Below the pieces are notes generated by a model. It worked only from the letters and a program-made list of their open reading frames with translations, was not told the origin of the DNA and did no database searches. Below, in pieces: positions 35,029-46,744 of a stretch of DNA of 64,000 bases (positions within the stretch are counted from its first letter, which is position 1; the number at the start of each line of letters is the position of its first letter). The stretch spans positions 20,370,741 to 20,434,740 of the forward strand of contig CM068545.1 of the NCBI GenBank assembly GCA_035048495.1, read 5' to 3'. Position numbers and translations under genes: made by a program. Source of the stretch: Euptelea pleiosperma. Taxonomy: Eukaryota; Streptophyta; Magnoliopsida; Ranunculales; Eupteleaceae.

Positions 35029-35880
35029 TATTTTATTTATTTTTCAAAAAAAAAAAATCTTAAAAATGTTCATAGAACGGCCATTATTATTTTCGTTATG
35101 CCAGACATCCCGTTTGTGGTGACTCCTCACCATATAGACCACTCCTACAAAAAGTCAGCCCATTCGGAAATTTCTAACCCCGGTTTGAGGTTAACGGTAA
35201 AAAAATAGAGGGTCCATAATTCTTGAACTTGTAAACCAAGCTACGAATATCAGACCATCCTCAAAAAATCATCCCCTACCAATTTTTGGTTGTGGAATTT
35301 TGTGTCAAAATTTGTGTCCCCTGATCTTGATCCTTAACATCGGTTATAACAGGAGTTTATTTTTCTAGGGCAGTTGTATGTGCCACATGGCATTCTCTTG
35401 GGGCCTGCTTAGTTCAATGCAAATCGGATGCAATGCACTCGCCGCGGTTTTGGGATTACAAGTGATTAGTTGGGGAAAAAATGGATGCAAGCATGTGAAG
35501 CCCAAAACCCGTTGCAATCACTTACACGATTACCCTTGAATCAAAACTCTGAATTTAAAGAAGTGGAAGCAAGCCTCGTACTAGTCTCCTAATCTTTCTG
35601 GCAGGAGAAGATAGAGAGAAGTCGTCGTCGTTTGAGATCCTTGTGCTTCATCTTCACCAACAGGTATCGAGCCATGTGTTCGAGATTTCTTGAGAACAAG
35701 AATAGTAACCGATGAAATCGAATCAGTCAAATCTCCATGATTGTTGCTCCAGCAAATAAAAAAACCATCTCCAGAAAATGAAAAGGTCAAAGATCGGAGA
35801 AAATTTGAAAGGTTTTCAGACTAGATCTCTTTTTCTCTCTCTACTAGTTCTCTTTGGAAGGTTTGTGGAGTTTACTTGGA
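35029..35880. other. MITE fragments, no gene seen
   Basis: About 35095-35335 is a left-truncated 'ggatgatc'-family MITE ending 'ctgatcttgatcc'. About 35397-35530 is a fragment of the Tourist-like family seen at 2991. The minus-strand frame at 35581-35790 has no recognisable family. Confidence 0.45.
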
Positions 35881-36235
35881 GTAAAACTTTGCTGAAAGCC
35901 CCCCAATGACCACTCACAATATGAGCCACGTGGCATACTTTACGCTGGCCGTATGGATGCTTGGCCAATCCCTAAGTGGGCCTACAAATCAAAAATCAAC
36001 CTGATCAATGATTTATAGGCATTGGATTGGAATCAATTTCATGGGTTATTTTAACTATGGAATTGGAGCATTATCTGGGTACAAGGATCTAAAGATTAGA
36101 AACCACTAAGTAGGTTGATTTTTGGTTCATAGGCCCATCTAGGGATTGGCCAAACATTCATACGGTCAGCATCCTCTAAAAGAGTGCCACATGGCTCATA
36201 TTAGGTATGGTCAGCAAAGTTTTACTCATAAAAAG
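35881..36235. mobile_element. Foldback MITE copy
   Basis: TIRs GAGTAAAACTTTGCTGA and TCAGCAAAGTTTTACTC. Inner arms have GCCACGTGGC (about 35929) and 'gccacatggctcatatt'. No convincing TSD. Confidence 0.68.
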
Positions 36236-37060
36236 GAAAATGAGAGGAGACAAACACGAACTTCTTTCCCTCTCTATAGATGCCTCCAAAATAACCGCCT
36301 AATAAGTAGAGGGAATTGATTTTCCCATTTGACACAAATACCCGTCTAACAAAATCGTCTCTGTTTAAAAAGAACGGATATTTCTTTCACTGCCGCCTTT
36401 TGTGAAGGAAAGGTATTTCTGTCAAATGTGAAAAATATTGATAGAAAAGCTTGTTGGAAAAATCAATTCAATAACTCATTAGTTTTTTTATTTATCCTGC
36501 GCCTTTTTTATTTTCTCGAGAAATGACACGTGGCACATTGTTAGCCCAGTGATCCCATGAATTTAAGGCCTATCAGGGATGATATTGTTCATTTTAACTT
36601 GATTAATGATGAATACTGTCACATGCAGGTTTTTTCAATAAGCAATGCAATGCCCAACCAATAAACTAAATTTCATTTGTACTTATTTACAAGGTATAAA
36701 TCAAACAGTTGTATGTGACTTGCATTGCAAGTGATTGCAACCCAAATCACTACATTTGCATTGGAGTGCAAAATACACCCAAGTGTAGCGAACCGAGCAG
36801 GGCCTTGGTGATCACTAACTGCATCCATGTTTGGCCCACCCTAGATGGACCATAAACAAAAAATCAACCCAATTGATGATTTCTAGCTGTGGGTTGATTT
36901 TTAGCTGTGTGATTTGAGCATTATTTGGCATACTCAAATCCAACAGCTAGAAATCACCAATCAAGCTGATTTTTGGTCTGTAGGTCTAGCAAGGGCGGGC
37001 CAAACATCCAAGAGTGTGCCACGAAGCACATACAACTGCCGTATTGTAGTTAACGTTATT
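36236..37060. mobile_element. Foldback MITE interrupted by a Tourist-like fragment
   Basis: The left arm begins near 36525 with ACACGTGGC. The right arm ends near 37030 with 'gtgccacgaagcac'. About 36620-36806 carries the 'tgcattgcaagtgattgca'/'gaaccgagcagggcc' Tourist-like end. No gene. Confidence 0.5.
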
Positions 37061-38001
37061 AGATTTAATGCTCGTCATAACAAACATAATATTTATTTAT
37101 AACAAAATTGTCGCTTCGGTATTTTATTTTATTTCCTATTATTTGCACCCCATTATAAATTTAAGTTTTTGATAATTGGATTCTAGCATTATTAACGAAG
37201 GTAAATAAAAAAAAAAAATCTATTCCACGGATAACCAGACAGAAATATGTGAGGTTTCAGGCCGGTTGACCGTTGCGGAATGGAGACATTCACATTCTAT
37301 GAGTCAACAACTGCGCGAATCTCATGAATCCAACGATTAATGGCCTCAATGGCACAATTTTTTGTTTGGTTATCCGTGGGATAGTCGACTGAAAATAAAA
37401 AAGAACCCGCCTTTGTTATTGTTGTAGTCGATTTGATTAGGATCGAGTATCATTACCTTATGATGATTCTCTCGCTCCGCTTTCTTATTATTTAACGATA
37501 TTTGTTTGTTAATTACTTATAAAAGTTATAAAGACATATGTCTTGATAGAAGATATAGCTTTAAATAGAGTTGAATGATGAAATATTTGGACTAATGTGG
37601 ATCGATTACTGGGCCATGTGTATGGTTGGGATGGTGGACTTTTATTTTTCTTTTATGAGTGGAGGGATTGATGGTGGACGTTAATTTAAAAAGAGGGACT
37701 CAAAAGAGATAATATTTTAAATGCATCTCTTGAAGCACATGGATGGCATGGGATTAAGCAGGAAATTTTTTTGATGTTCGAATTGCTCGATTGTGTCGAT
37801 GTTTACCCGTCGAGCTAACTCGACTCGGCTGAATTTCGGGTTGACTGGACATAAACTCGAACTAAATATACGGCGCACTTAGTGTATCGTTTCATAGTCG
37901 AGTTGTGAGTTTACAAGGCAAGTTTCTCAAAGACTTGTCGAATCAACTCAAACTCAACCGACTCTTGTAAATTCTGCTTATAAAATATGATATTTATATA
38001 T
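37061..38001. other. Intergenic, no gene seen
   Basis: AT-rich with 'aactcgactcgg' type words (about 37815-37990) that recur inverted at about 38405-38500 ('gagtcgagttctttc'). They are therefore arms of an older repeat that hosts the 38002-38385 MITE. Confidence 0.4.
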
Positions 38002-38385
38002 GGGTTAAGATCAGGGGACAATAATTTTCACAACAAATTTGACAACAATTTTTGCGTACCCACAGAAGATGAATCAATGGCTGATTTTTGGTGAGCATGA
38101 TCTCCTCACCGTATAGATCATTCCTACAAAAAATCAGTCCATTCTGAAATTTCTAACCCCATCAAATGTAGTTTTCGAGTAACAGTAAAAATATACGGTT
38201 CATAATTCTTCAACTTCTAAACAAGTCTATGGATATCAGAGTGATTTGAATTTTTGTGAGGATGATCTCCGCACCATAGACACCATCCTCGCCAAAAATA
38301 ATCCTATTCCAAAACTTCTAATAAGTTATATATTGGCCAGTGTCAATTTTTTGTTGTCAAATTTGTTGTCCCCCGATCTCGATCC
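38002..38385. mobile_element. Foldback MITE with 9-bp TSD ('ggatgatc' family)
   Basis: Ends GGGTTAAGATCAGGGGAC and GTCCCCCGATCTCGATCC. The TSD TTTATATAT is perfect (37993-38001, 38386-38394). The interior is shared with 18800-19159 and 60321-60672. Confidence 0.83.
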
Positions 38386-38394
38386 TTTATATAT

Positions 38395-39752
38395 TCATTA
38401 ATATATATTACTCGAGTCGAGTTCTTTCTGGCTCGAATTTGAATCTTCGAGTTAACTCAACTTGATAGACTTTAATTCGAGTTAACTTTTCGAGCGAGTT
38501 TTAAAACACTGGGCCAAACAGCCATACGATTGTAGACATTTTAAAGAGTGCGCCACATGGCATTTAGGGAAGGGACAAACATTGATACATCGAAATAATT
38601 TAAACATCAAAATATATATATTTTTTTCGAATTAAGCCAGTCCAAAGCATGTCACATTAGTCTCCAAAGGAATTGAGTGGAAGGAGCATAAGGATATTGA
38701 CTGATGTGTGAATGATATGTTATGGATTTTCAAGGAAAAGCAAACCCCATCTGAATTCAAAGTTCAAAATGTATTCTTGATGGCTATAAAGTGGAAATCC
38801 AAATCTTTACTGTCCCTACTTCCCAGTAAATTAATTTTGAAGAACAAAATAACAAAGAGTTTTGTAGATAGACATTCATAGACTAGCTTTGAGTGTAAGA
38901 AAGAAACAATCCCTTTTCACCTTCCAAAAAGTGGAGTTCATCATGAAAACACACCTTTCTCTAACTTCCACAGAGTCCCTTCAAAACCCTAGAGAGAGAG
39001 AGAGATCTAGAGAGAGATCTAGACTTATCAGGAAGCAAAACTTGCTAAAAAGGGGTATTGTAGGCGCAGGATAAAGAGGGTAGACTTGACTAGCAAAGAA
39101 AATGGGGTTCATTGAATGTTTACAGGCTTACAACAACTCCCATTTCACCAACCAAACCATGCACGTCGCCAACGTGCTTTCTTTTCTTTCATTTTTTTCT
39201 AAAAATGCATCATTCCCAACTTTTTTGTCAAGATTTCTACAAAAAATTCAAATATTCCACGACCGTGACCCTTCACCCCATTTTCTTTACTATTCTCTCC
39301 CTATCCCTATCATAAAACTCATAATCAAGGTTGAAATGATCGAAGGGGAAAGTCTACCCAGCTTTGATAAACCTTCCATTACAGCCCTCAATTTCTTCAT
39401 ATTCTCAGCAACACCATCCACCTTGACCAACATTTTTTTAAAAATGGGGTTTTTTTTTTTTTTGCTCCCTATCTCCTTCTCTAGTTAATTGTATAAATTA
39501 ATGGAGCACCTAAGATTTTCAATTTATCGCTGTCTCCCTCTTTGACTTGGGTCAATATCATTGATCAGCGACATCCGCGACATTCGCCCCGTAAACAAAG
39601 GCAATAGACGTGCAGAATTTTAAAGGTTATAATGATAATTGAGGTGGGTTTGGAGGGTTTGTATTCTAACTTTACTAACATATTTTTGCCTTAGGATGCA
39701 AGGACATAAGGAGTGTTTTATGGGCATCTTGGTCATTTTGCAAACTTCTAAT
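38395..39752. other. Intergenic, no gene seen
   Basis: No supported gene. It has a short 'gagagagagatctagagag' run at about 38993-39020 and T-rich stretches. The open frame at 39102-39488 is low-complexity F/S/L-rich and matches nothing I know. Confidence 0.4.
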
Positions 39753-40032
39753 ACCTCTCCGAGATGGGTGTTTTGCTAATTTGGCCAACTAACTAGGGGG
39801 TGTAGCAAAAAACACCCATCTTGAAATAGGTGTTTTGCTAATTTGGCCAACTCACTAGGGGGTGAAGCAAAAAAGTACCCCTCTCGAAATGGGGCTGAAG
39901 CAAAAAGTACCATCTCGAAATGGGTGTTTTGCTAATTTGGCCAACTGACTAGGGGGTGAAGCAAAAAAGTACCCTCTCGAAATGGGTATTTTGCTAATTT
40001 GGCCAACTGACTTGGGGGTGAAGCAAAAAATA
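39753..40032. repeat. Tandem repeat, about 66-bp unit, 4 copies
   Basis: Units contain 'tgttttgctaatttggccaa', then 'ctgactagggggtgaagcaa', then 'gtaccctctcgaaatggg'. There are four full or partial copies, with a 34-bp partial duplication at about 39888-39921. No coding role; the minus-strand frame over it is repeat-derived. Confidence 0.8.
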
Positions 40033-40680
40033 CACAAAACAAGGTATGAGGGTAAATAGGAAAGTTGTGGTGATGTACCATAAAAATAAGAAGTTTGATA
40101 TATTTGTTCACAAAGACTACTATCAAAGGGATCTCGGGTCAAGATAGGCACTGGGGCTGATCAATGTACTAAAAAAGGAGTTGGGCTTAGTTGTGTAGCG
40201 TCTTCCTAGTAGGACCATACTATTGTCGTTCTTGTTAGCTGTGGAGGACCCTCATAGATTGTATTTTAGATTTGACAATTCTTGATGGGGATCTGCGGTA
40301 AGCTGTGCACAGGATTGATGATGGACGGGGTGTCAACCTTGTTGGTTGGGATGTCCTTTATTTTGATGCAGTTCCTCACCCTTGTTGTTCTGTATATATT
40401 TTTCATTTCTTCCCAATAAATTACTATCTTAGCAAACAAAAAAGGGTTCAATGGTTTGTATTAGCTTTTTCTTTCTAGGATATTAGGAAGGAATCGCATA
40501 GTTGTTTGTGTTGCAGTTAATACTTTAACATGTTTTTGACAAATCTACCATATATGCGGCGGGCGTGGCTCATGGGCTTTATATATTAAAATTCTTAAAT
40601 CTATATCTAGCTTTCTCCTTTTTTTCCTTTCTCTAGGACCATATTGTAAATTATCCAAATCAAGTGGCATTCTCAGATCC
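40033..40680. other. Upstream of the first CEP gene, no other gene seen
   Basis: No gene. About 40190-40430 has the look of a decayed retroelement 3' end ('cccaataaattactatctta'), but I cannot assign it. Confidence 0.35.
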
Positions 40681-40686
40681 TGCTCG

Positions 40687-40745
40687 ATTATATAAATCAG
40701 TCGTACTCTTACTATGCTACCCACGTCCTCAAACCTATCAAAGCC
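40687..40745 (+). promoter_or_regulatory. TATA box and short leader of the first CEP gene
   Basis: TATATAAAT at about 40689-40697 lies roughly 50 bases before the ATG, predicting a leader of about 20-30 bases. The start context AAAGCCATGGC is favourable. Confidence 0.6.
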
Positions 40746-41084
40746 ATGGCTCCTTCATTCATCTTCAACCTAATTATTCTGCTCATCTTCATGGTAGTCG
40801 GGATTTCCGCAGCTCGAACGCGCCCTCCGATAGCATCAGTTCGTGAAGGCGGAGAAGCTTCGATACTGCCGGGGTCGATTGAAAGGCCAGCAGTACTAGG
40901 TTCGCACCACGCAGACTTCCAAGTTCTTATGAAGGGTCGTATCCCACCTTCGGCTCCAAGCCGAAAGGGCCACCATGTTCCTAACTTCACCAGACATCTC
41001 TTAAGGACAAGCTCCCGGCACACCTGGAATTTCAAAGAATTGCGTGCATTGCAGTCCATGCCGAGCCCTGGGGTCGGTCATTAA
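40746..41084 (+). CDS. Secreted peptide precursor: group-II CEP-like with internal IDA/PIP-like motif
   Basis: 112 aa, intronless. Residues 1-22 are a clear signal peptide (hydrophobic IFNLIILLIFMVVGI, then SAA), so the product enters the secretory pathway. The variable middle is followed by KGRIPPSAPSRKGHH (63-77), which resembles the PPSAPSKRHN core of IDA peptides and SGPS-type PIP peptides. The C-terminus is LRALQSMPSPGVGH, ending exactly at the stop. The SMPSPGVGH tail matches group-II CEPs (CEP13-15 type, VPSPGVGH), a family of proline-modified apoplastic signals. The start is fixed by the signal peptide, a good context and an upstream TATA. AATAAA follows at 41231. A paralogue lies on the opposite strand at 48879-49166. 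A short-protein false positive is unlikely, because two unrelated motifs are conserved in both copies. Confidence 0.85.
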   Translation: MAPSFIFNLIILLIFMVVGISAARTRPPIASVREGGEASILPGSIERPAVLGSHHADFQVLMKGRIPPSAPSRKGHHVPNFTRHLLRTSSRHTWNFKELRALQSMPSPGVGH

Positions 41085-41230
41085 TTTTCTTTCTTTTTTC
41101 CTTTTCCTTTTAAATTGTTGTCCTATTTTCTTCATGTTTTCTTCTTTTTCTTTCTTTTTTTTTTCTATAAAGTTTTGTGACTGTATTCATGGAAGGAGAA
41201 GAAATGAGGTTTGTCTAATTCTTGTATTAC

Positions 41231-41236
41231 AATAAA
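41231..41236 (+). terminator. Polyadenylation signal of the first CEP gene
   Basis: AATAAA 147 bases after the stop codon, following a pyrimidine-rich 3' UTR. Confidence 0.6.
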
Positions 41237-41239
41237 GTT

Positions 41240-42385
41240 TTGGATCGGGAAATGGTTTTGACGGTAGACTCTCTGTTTTGTTCAGTTGGGGTCATGGATG
41301 TTTGAGACGCGGTAGCTGCTTATAGAACAGTGGTAGAGTGCAAATTAGTGCCTGATGAAATCTATTTTAAAAATCTCGCTGCTTAAAACGAATTTAGACT
41401 TTAAATCAAGAACGAATATATAATTAAGAATCAGAGAGGGTCGGAATAAATAACATAATCTTAATGTCTTGGAATTTGGAACTCTATTTTCACAAAAAAA
41501 AAAAAAAAAGCTTCCAACACCAACAAAGTCGTGTTGCTTAAGGAAGAAAGCTGGAGACATGCCAACCAGTTTTCCCTCTTTCTTTTTTGTATGCTTTGTT
41601 TTTCAAAAAAGTGATAGATTCCTTAGATATCCAGGAACTCATGGACGCTTTTGAATGTCCACGGGTGACCCTTTAACAACCTTATTTTCAGTATTTTTGA
41701 CATATCCCCCCATTGTTGATTGTTGTTGACTAAAATTGACTAATTTTTTTTTTTTTTTTGAAAGGATGGTAGTAATACCCTTTTCTTCAACCTTAGATTA
41801 CAAGAGTATGTGGGTTTTGGTAGAAACTTAACCCTAAATCAAATGACTGTGGTGGTCAGGCAGCCAACCTACTCTAATAGATTGGCTACTACCCATCACC
41901 GGCAACCAATCCACCAAAGTCTCATGGCTGGCAGACCACTACTTTGATGAGCAATCCAAAAACTCATGTTAGGACTCTAATCCACGTGGCACATGCTCAT
42001 GTAGATTAACTATGCATGGGTCCTGTCTAGGTTGCTAACGCGCATAGGGAATAATTGAGAAGATATGATATTTTTCTTGATTGGGTTTTGTTTCCTTGTT
42101 GTGTGTTGGAGTTATGTAGGATCCTAAGATCATTAGGGAAAGTCTTGTAAGCCAAGATTGGCTTCTAGGGTCGTAGGTAGTAAGTCTAGGTTTAGTTAAA
42201 CACTTCATGTAATGTTGAAATCATCGAACGAAGAAAATTTTATTTTGGAGGAAAGGCTTCCATTGAAGAAAACCACAACCGATAGCAGCGGCAGAGCCAA
42301 GATTTTGTTCAATGGGGGGCACCAGAGCTAGATAAGAGTAGCCGGGTAATGGCTAGTAGACCAAAGACCAGTGGTAGAGGGGGAG
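41240..42385. other. Intergenic, no gene seen
   Basis: No supported gene or bounded element. It includes poly-A/T runs (41494-41509, 41743-41759) and an 'accgataccagcggcagagcc'-like word near 42280 typical of repeat junk. Confidence 0.4.
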
Positions 42386-42790
42386 GGGGGGAGTAAAACT
42401 TTGACGACAGTGGGCTATCATCGAAGCCGATGACAGCCCACAATCTGAGCCACGTGAAATATTATTGGAGGACGCTGACCTTATGGATGTTTGGCCAATC
42501 CTTAGGTGAATGTACAAACCAAAAATCAACATGATTTCTAGGTGTTTGATTGGAGTCATTTTCGTGGGTTGATTTTAACCATGGGAATTTGAGCATTATT
42601 GACCATTATTTGGGTACAAATCCAAAGTTTAGAAATCACTAATCAGGCTGACGTATTGGTTTGTAGGTCTACCTGGGATTGGCAAAACATCCATATGGTT
42701 AGTCCTCTAAGAATGTGCCATGTGGCTCATATTGTGGGCTGTCATTGTCTTCGATGGCAATTGATGTCATCAAAGCTTTACTCCTGTGCG
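42386..42790. mobile_element. Foldback MITE copy
   Basis: TIRs GGAGTAAAACTTTGACGACA and TGTCATCAAAGCTTTACTCC; inner arms 'gagccacgtgaaat' and 'gccatgtggctcat'. No clear TSD; the left flank is a G run. Confidence 0.7.
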
Positions 42791-43103
42791 AGGCTAGCTC
42801 TAGGGCAAAGACTGAAGGGTTTTGTAATTGAAAGGTCACGATGTACCTAGTTATAGCTCAAACTTCTGAGCTAGCACCATATTTGTAACTCTACCGCTGC
42901 CACCTGGGCCCACTGACTGCATGGATGGTTAGCCCACCCCTTGGTAGACACGGATACAAAATATCAGCTTCTTTGATGATATTTAGTCATTGGTTTTAGT
43001 ACTCAAAAAATTGGTGGAATCCAACGGCTAGAATGACGCCTTAAAAGTACTAAAATCTAATGGCTAAAGATTACCAATCATAGTGATACTTGGTATGTAT
43101 ATC

Positions 43104-44351
43104 TAGGGCTGTCAATGGATACTATTCGGATAGAATACATGCATATACGAATCCGAATCCGGAAAAAATCCGATATCTGAATCCAATTCAATATCCGACG
43201 AATATTATTCTAAATCAATATTCGAATTCGAATCCGATTAATTTATTGGATATCTGATAATATCCGATCCAAAAATTGGATATAGATAATATATTATTAT
43301 ATTTACATAATAATAAATATATATGTAAAATAATTATAAATACGGAAAATTTCTAAAAAGAAAACAAACTTTAATCTATTTACAAAAACAAAAATAAATT
43401 TCTGACATTCCCAAAAAAGTAACTAAACGCCCGTTTCTCCTGATAGATATAAAAGGTGAAAAGACGACTGTTTCTCCAACAAAAGCTGAAAAGGCTGACA
43501 AACGCTCTTTTAAAGGGCGTCTATATAGAGGAGTAAAACTTTTGTCCCTTTACAAGCCACATGGCACACTCTTATGACCATATGGATGTTTGGCAAATCA
43601 CTAGGTGGACCTACACACCAAAAAAGAAACACGATTAGTGGTTTATAAGCGTTGGATTGAAGTTATTTTCATGGGTTTATTTTAATCATAAGAATTTGAG
43701 CATTATTTGAGTGCAAAGATTCAAAGGTTGTAAATTACTAATCAGGCTGATTTTTGGACTGCAGGTCCATCAAGGGACTGATCAAACATCCATACGGTCA
43801 GCGTCCACTAAGAGTGTGCCACGTGGCTCCTATTGGGACAAAAGTTTTATTCTTCTATGGGAAACACCCTTTTAAAGGGCGTATTTCAGCTTTTTCCTAC
43901 TTTTGTCAGTTTTGTCAGGAGAGAAACAGTCAATCTTTTCACCTTTTATTTCTGTCAAGGAGAAACGCCATTTCAAAGGGCGTTTAGTTACTTTTTTTGG
44001 AATTGTCAGAATTCTATTTTTGTTTTTGTAAATAGATTAAAGTTTTTTTTCTTTTTAGAAATTTTCCGTTATAAATATTATATTGATATATAATAAATAT
44101 TATTATTAGAATAAATATTAATTAATATGATAAATATAATAGAATCTATTTATTATAAATATAATTATTAAATAATATATCGGATCGGATATTATCAAAT
44201 CAAATACATCAATATCCAAATCCGTATCCGAAAACTATTTGAATATTAAAATGATATCCGAATCTGATATACGAAATTTTCGAATAATATTCGATTTTTA
44301 AATACGGATTCGAAGCGAATTCGAATTTTCGACTATCCATTGACAGCCCTA
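43104..44351. mobile_element. Long-arm hAT foldback element (1.25 kb)
   Basis: Starts TAGGGCTGTCAATGGATA and ends TATCCATTGACAGCCCTA. The 8-bp TSD TGTATATC is perfect (43096-43103, 44352-44359). The two arms (about 420 and 490 bp) are near-complete inverted copies ('gaatccgaatccgg', 'acaaactttaatctattt', 'cgctcttttaaagggcg' and their complements), so the element could fold into one long hairpin. A second MITE (about 43528-43845) occupies the loop. No transposase. Confidence 0.85.
43528..43845. mobile_element. Foldback MITE nested in the hAT foldback loop
   Basis: TIRs AGGAGTAAAACTTTTGTCCC and GGGACAAAAGTTTTATTCTT; possible flanks CTATATAG and CTATGGG. The right arm has GCCACGTGGC at about 43819. 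Confidence 0.7.
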
Positions 44352-44420
44352 TGTATATCCACCAAGGGGTGGGCTAAACATCCATGTTCAGTGGGACCAG
44401 ATAGCAGCGGTGAGTTAAAA

Positions 44421-44841
44421 AAAGTTGAGGGTAGGGCACGTGCCCCCGTGGCGCCTATGTGGCTCCGTGGCTGACCAGTAGGATCAAATCCTATCATTTA
44501 GTATTAGAGCCAAATTTTGATGGCCACTGCCCAGTTCACTAAGCATCAAGAATCGATGGCTGCCATGATCCACCAATAGGATGAGTTCCAACGAGTCATG
44601 ATGGAAGAGCTGTAGCTGTTGTGGAAGGATCTCAAATTCGAGGTTGAATTATTGAGTAGTAGTGTTTTCTGGGTGTATAGTTAATTGCAGGTGCACTCGA
44701 TTAACATGAATGGAAAATATAAAAAAATTCTCAAAATCTCAAAATCTAGAAAAGCTTTTACAACAAAAATTATATTATTTAGAGGTCTACAAAATATTTT
44801 ATGAGTTTTCTCCCACGACTACACAGAAATTTCTAGAAACA
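44421..44841. other. Intergenic, possible retroelement fragment
   Basis: No supported gene. About 44500-44640 reads like a decayed retroelement gag leader ('agcatcaagaatcgatggct'), but I cannot confirm it. Confidence 0.35.
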
Positions 44842-45674
44842 TCTATATAACAAAGCAGGGAAGTTGTCTCCCCCTCTTATACCCCCTCTTATCAATTTAG
44901 ACAAAGAAGGGCTGAGATCTTATCCCCCAAATAGATGGTGGATCTCAGCCATTCACACCCAATTTTGACACGCTTTGTTGGAGAGTGTCGTGGGCACTGG
45001 CCACCCACTATCTATATAACAAGTGATAGTGGTTGTCATATACCCCTTTTATCTTATATGGCTTCAATAATGAGTGGCTAAGATCCACTATGCTTCATAT
45101 CGATGGCTGAGATTAACTCCCACCCGATTTTGACAAACGCTTTGTTGGAAAGTACAACGGGAACAGGCCACCCACGCATATAACAAGACAACTCAGTTGT
45201 ATTCTCTTATCTTATCCATCCATCTAATGTGGACGGTTAGATAAAGAGTGGTTGAGATCAAATCCATCGATCTAATGCGGATGGTTAGATTTCAGCCACT
45301 CAATCCGCCTCATTTGACCTCAATTTATTCAAATTTGAATTTCAACACCGTTATTTTTTGTTATTTATGTTATTTTACTATTTCTCCCTCTATGCGTTAC
45401 AATCCGTTATAACAGCCATTGTAATGGAAAAAACGGTAACACCCCAGTCTGTTATACAGTTTGAGTGCCGAAGGCACCCAATTTTTACAAACGCTTTTGT
45501 CGGAGAGTGCCGTGGGCATGGGCCATTTACTATTCTATATAACAAAACACATTGGTTGTCTCCCTACTTATACCTCCTCTAATCCTCCCCCAAATGGACG
45601 GTGGATCTCCGCCACTCACCTGATTTTGGCAAATTCTTTGTGGAGGTGTGCGGATGGCACGGCGCACCCACTAG
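44842..45674 (+). mobile_element. Head-to-tail array of four short Helitron-like units
   Basis: Units start with TCTATATAACAA-type ends at 44842, 45011, about 45176 (eroded) and 45534. They end with a 'gtgccgtgggcac'-type hairpin region followed by CCACCCACTA. The last unit ends CACTAG before T (CTAG 45671-45674). Bodies share 'gttgtctccccctcttatac', 'ggatctcagccact' and 'aattttgacaaacgctttgt'. Unit 3 is interrupted at about 45345-45470 by a fragment of the CAAGGTTTAAA family. A related single copy on the minus strand is 53543-53701. Confidence 0.68.
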
Positions 45675-46744
45675 TATATATAGATCATAGAAAATTAATC
45701 TCATGCCCCCATAACTCAGTACTCCATTAAATCCAGCCTTCCCATATTAAATCAAATCTTTCGAGAGTCAATACTCCATTAAATAATAAATATACTACGG
45801 CATGTAATTAAATCCTAACTAGCATCCCTCCGACTCTGGCTTCGGCACCAATGCTCTAATTACAATATGAAATATTAAAATAAGATGAGCTACGAAGTCC
45901 AATAAGTACATAAAAAATTTGTTAATTATGTTTTGCATCCAAAAAGTGACTTCAAAACTTACAAAATGGGTATCTCCTCTTGGTCTCCCCTAACAGCTCC
46001 CTCCTCCTTCGATGGGCATTGACCAGCTCTCAAATGAGTTTTGGGGAGTTGTTAATTAAGTAAACGAGCCTACTCATTACAAGGACTTCTGAGGAAAAGT
46101 ATGGTTTGGAATCTAGATGACTTTAAGTAAATGTCGGTCGACTATTCTTACATCCACATTTTTGGAGCAACGTTGGTTCTTTGAAACCTCTACTTACCCT
46201 TGAAATTAAGATCATTAAATAAAAGTCAACAAAAAATCCATGTTTATCCTAACTTAATCAACTTGTAGGTTCAAAGATGCCATTCCCCTCCCTGTTTTTC
46301 TAGTCCAAGAGTTCCATTTTTCTAAGGTTGAACAAATACAGTCTAAGTTTTAGTCCAAGATTTTCTTCTCTGTCATTCTCAATGGGTAAATTGTTGGTTG
46401 GTTGGTTGGGGGGGGGGACTCTCGAAGAGACTCAAAAATGCTCTTACCATCAAGTTTACTACCTAATCTGACTGGAGAATGCGTGTCAAACTCCTCGTCT
46501 GAAAGCTGCGTTCACGTAGTAGCCGTGTCAAAGATGGCCAGAAGATTGTTCTTATTTTCTTAATACTTACGTCCCTAAGAACGGAAAAACAATGTGCCAA
46601 ACATTTGGGTTCATCAGTGGTCGGTGAAAGGTAGGGTGGAAAAGAACACGAATCTTCTTATCAAAGGATCACAGCTGTCCCCCAAACCAGAGCGGTAGCG
46701 GTCCCCCAGGAATACTTCAAATAAGTTTGAAGTTACACCCTCAC
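45675..46744. other. Intergenic, no gene seen
   Basis: No supported gene. A 'ggttggttggttgg' run and G9 lie at about 46395-46418. Nothing else recognised. Confidence 0.4.

Larger units (their letters stand above)
42890..44420. mobile_element. Foldback MITE hosting a hAT foldback
   Basis: The left arm 'gggcccactgactgcatgga' begins near 42906. The right arm 'ggtgggctaaacatccatg' ends near 44400. The 43104-44351 hAT sits in the right arm, duplicating its 'tgtatatc'. Confidence 0.7.

Noticed and set aside
39102..39488. 128-codon frame rich in F, S and L
   Set aside because: Low-complexity T-rich DNA, no domain, no promoter or splice context.
39753..40032. Possible CRISPR-like array
   Set aside because: The repeats are contiguous with no unique spacers, in a plant nuclear context; ordinary tandem repeat.
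40712..41059. Minus-strand frame over the first CEP gene
   Set aside because: Antisense shadow; the plus-strand frame has a signal peptide and conserved motifs.
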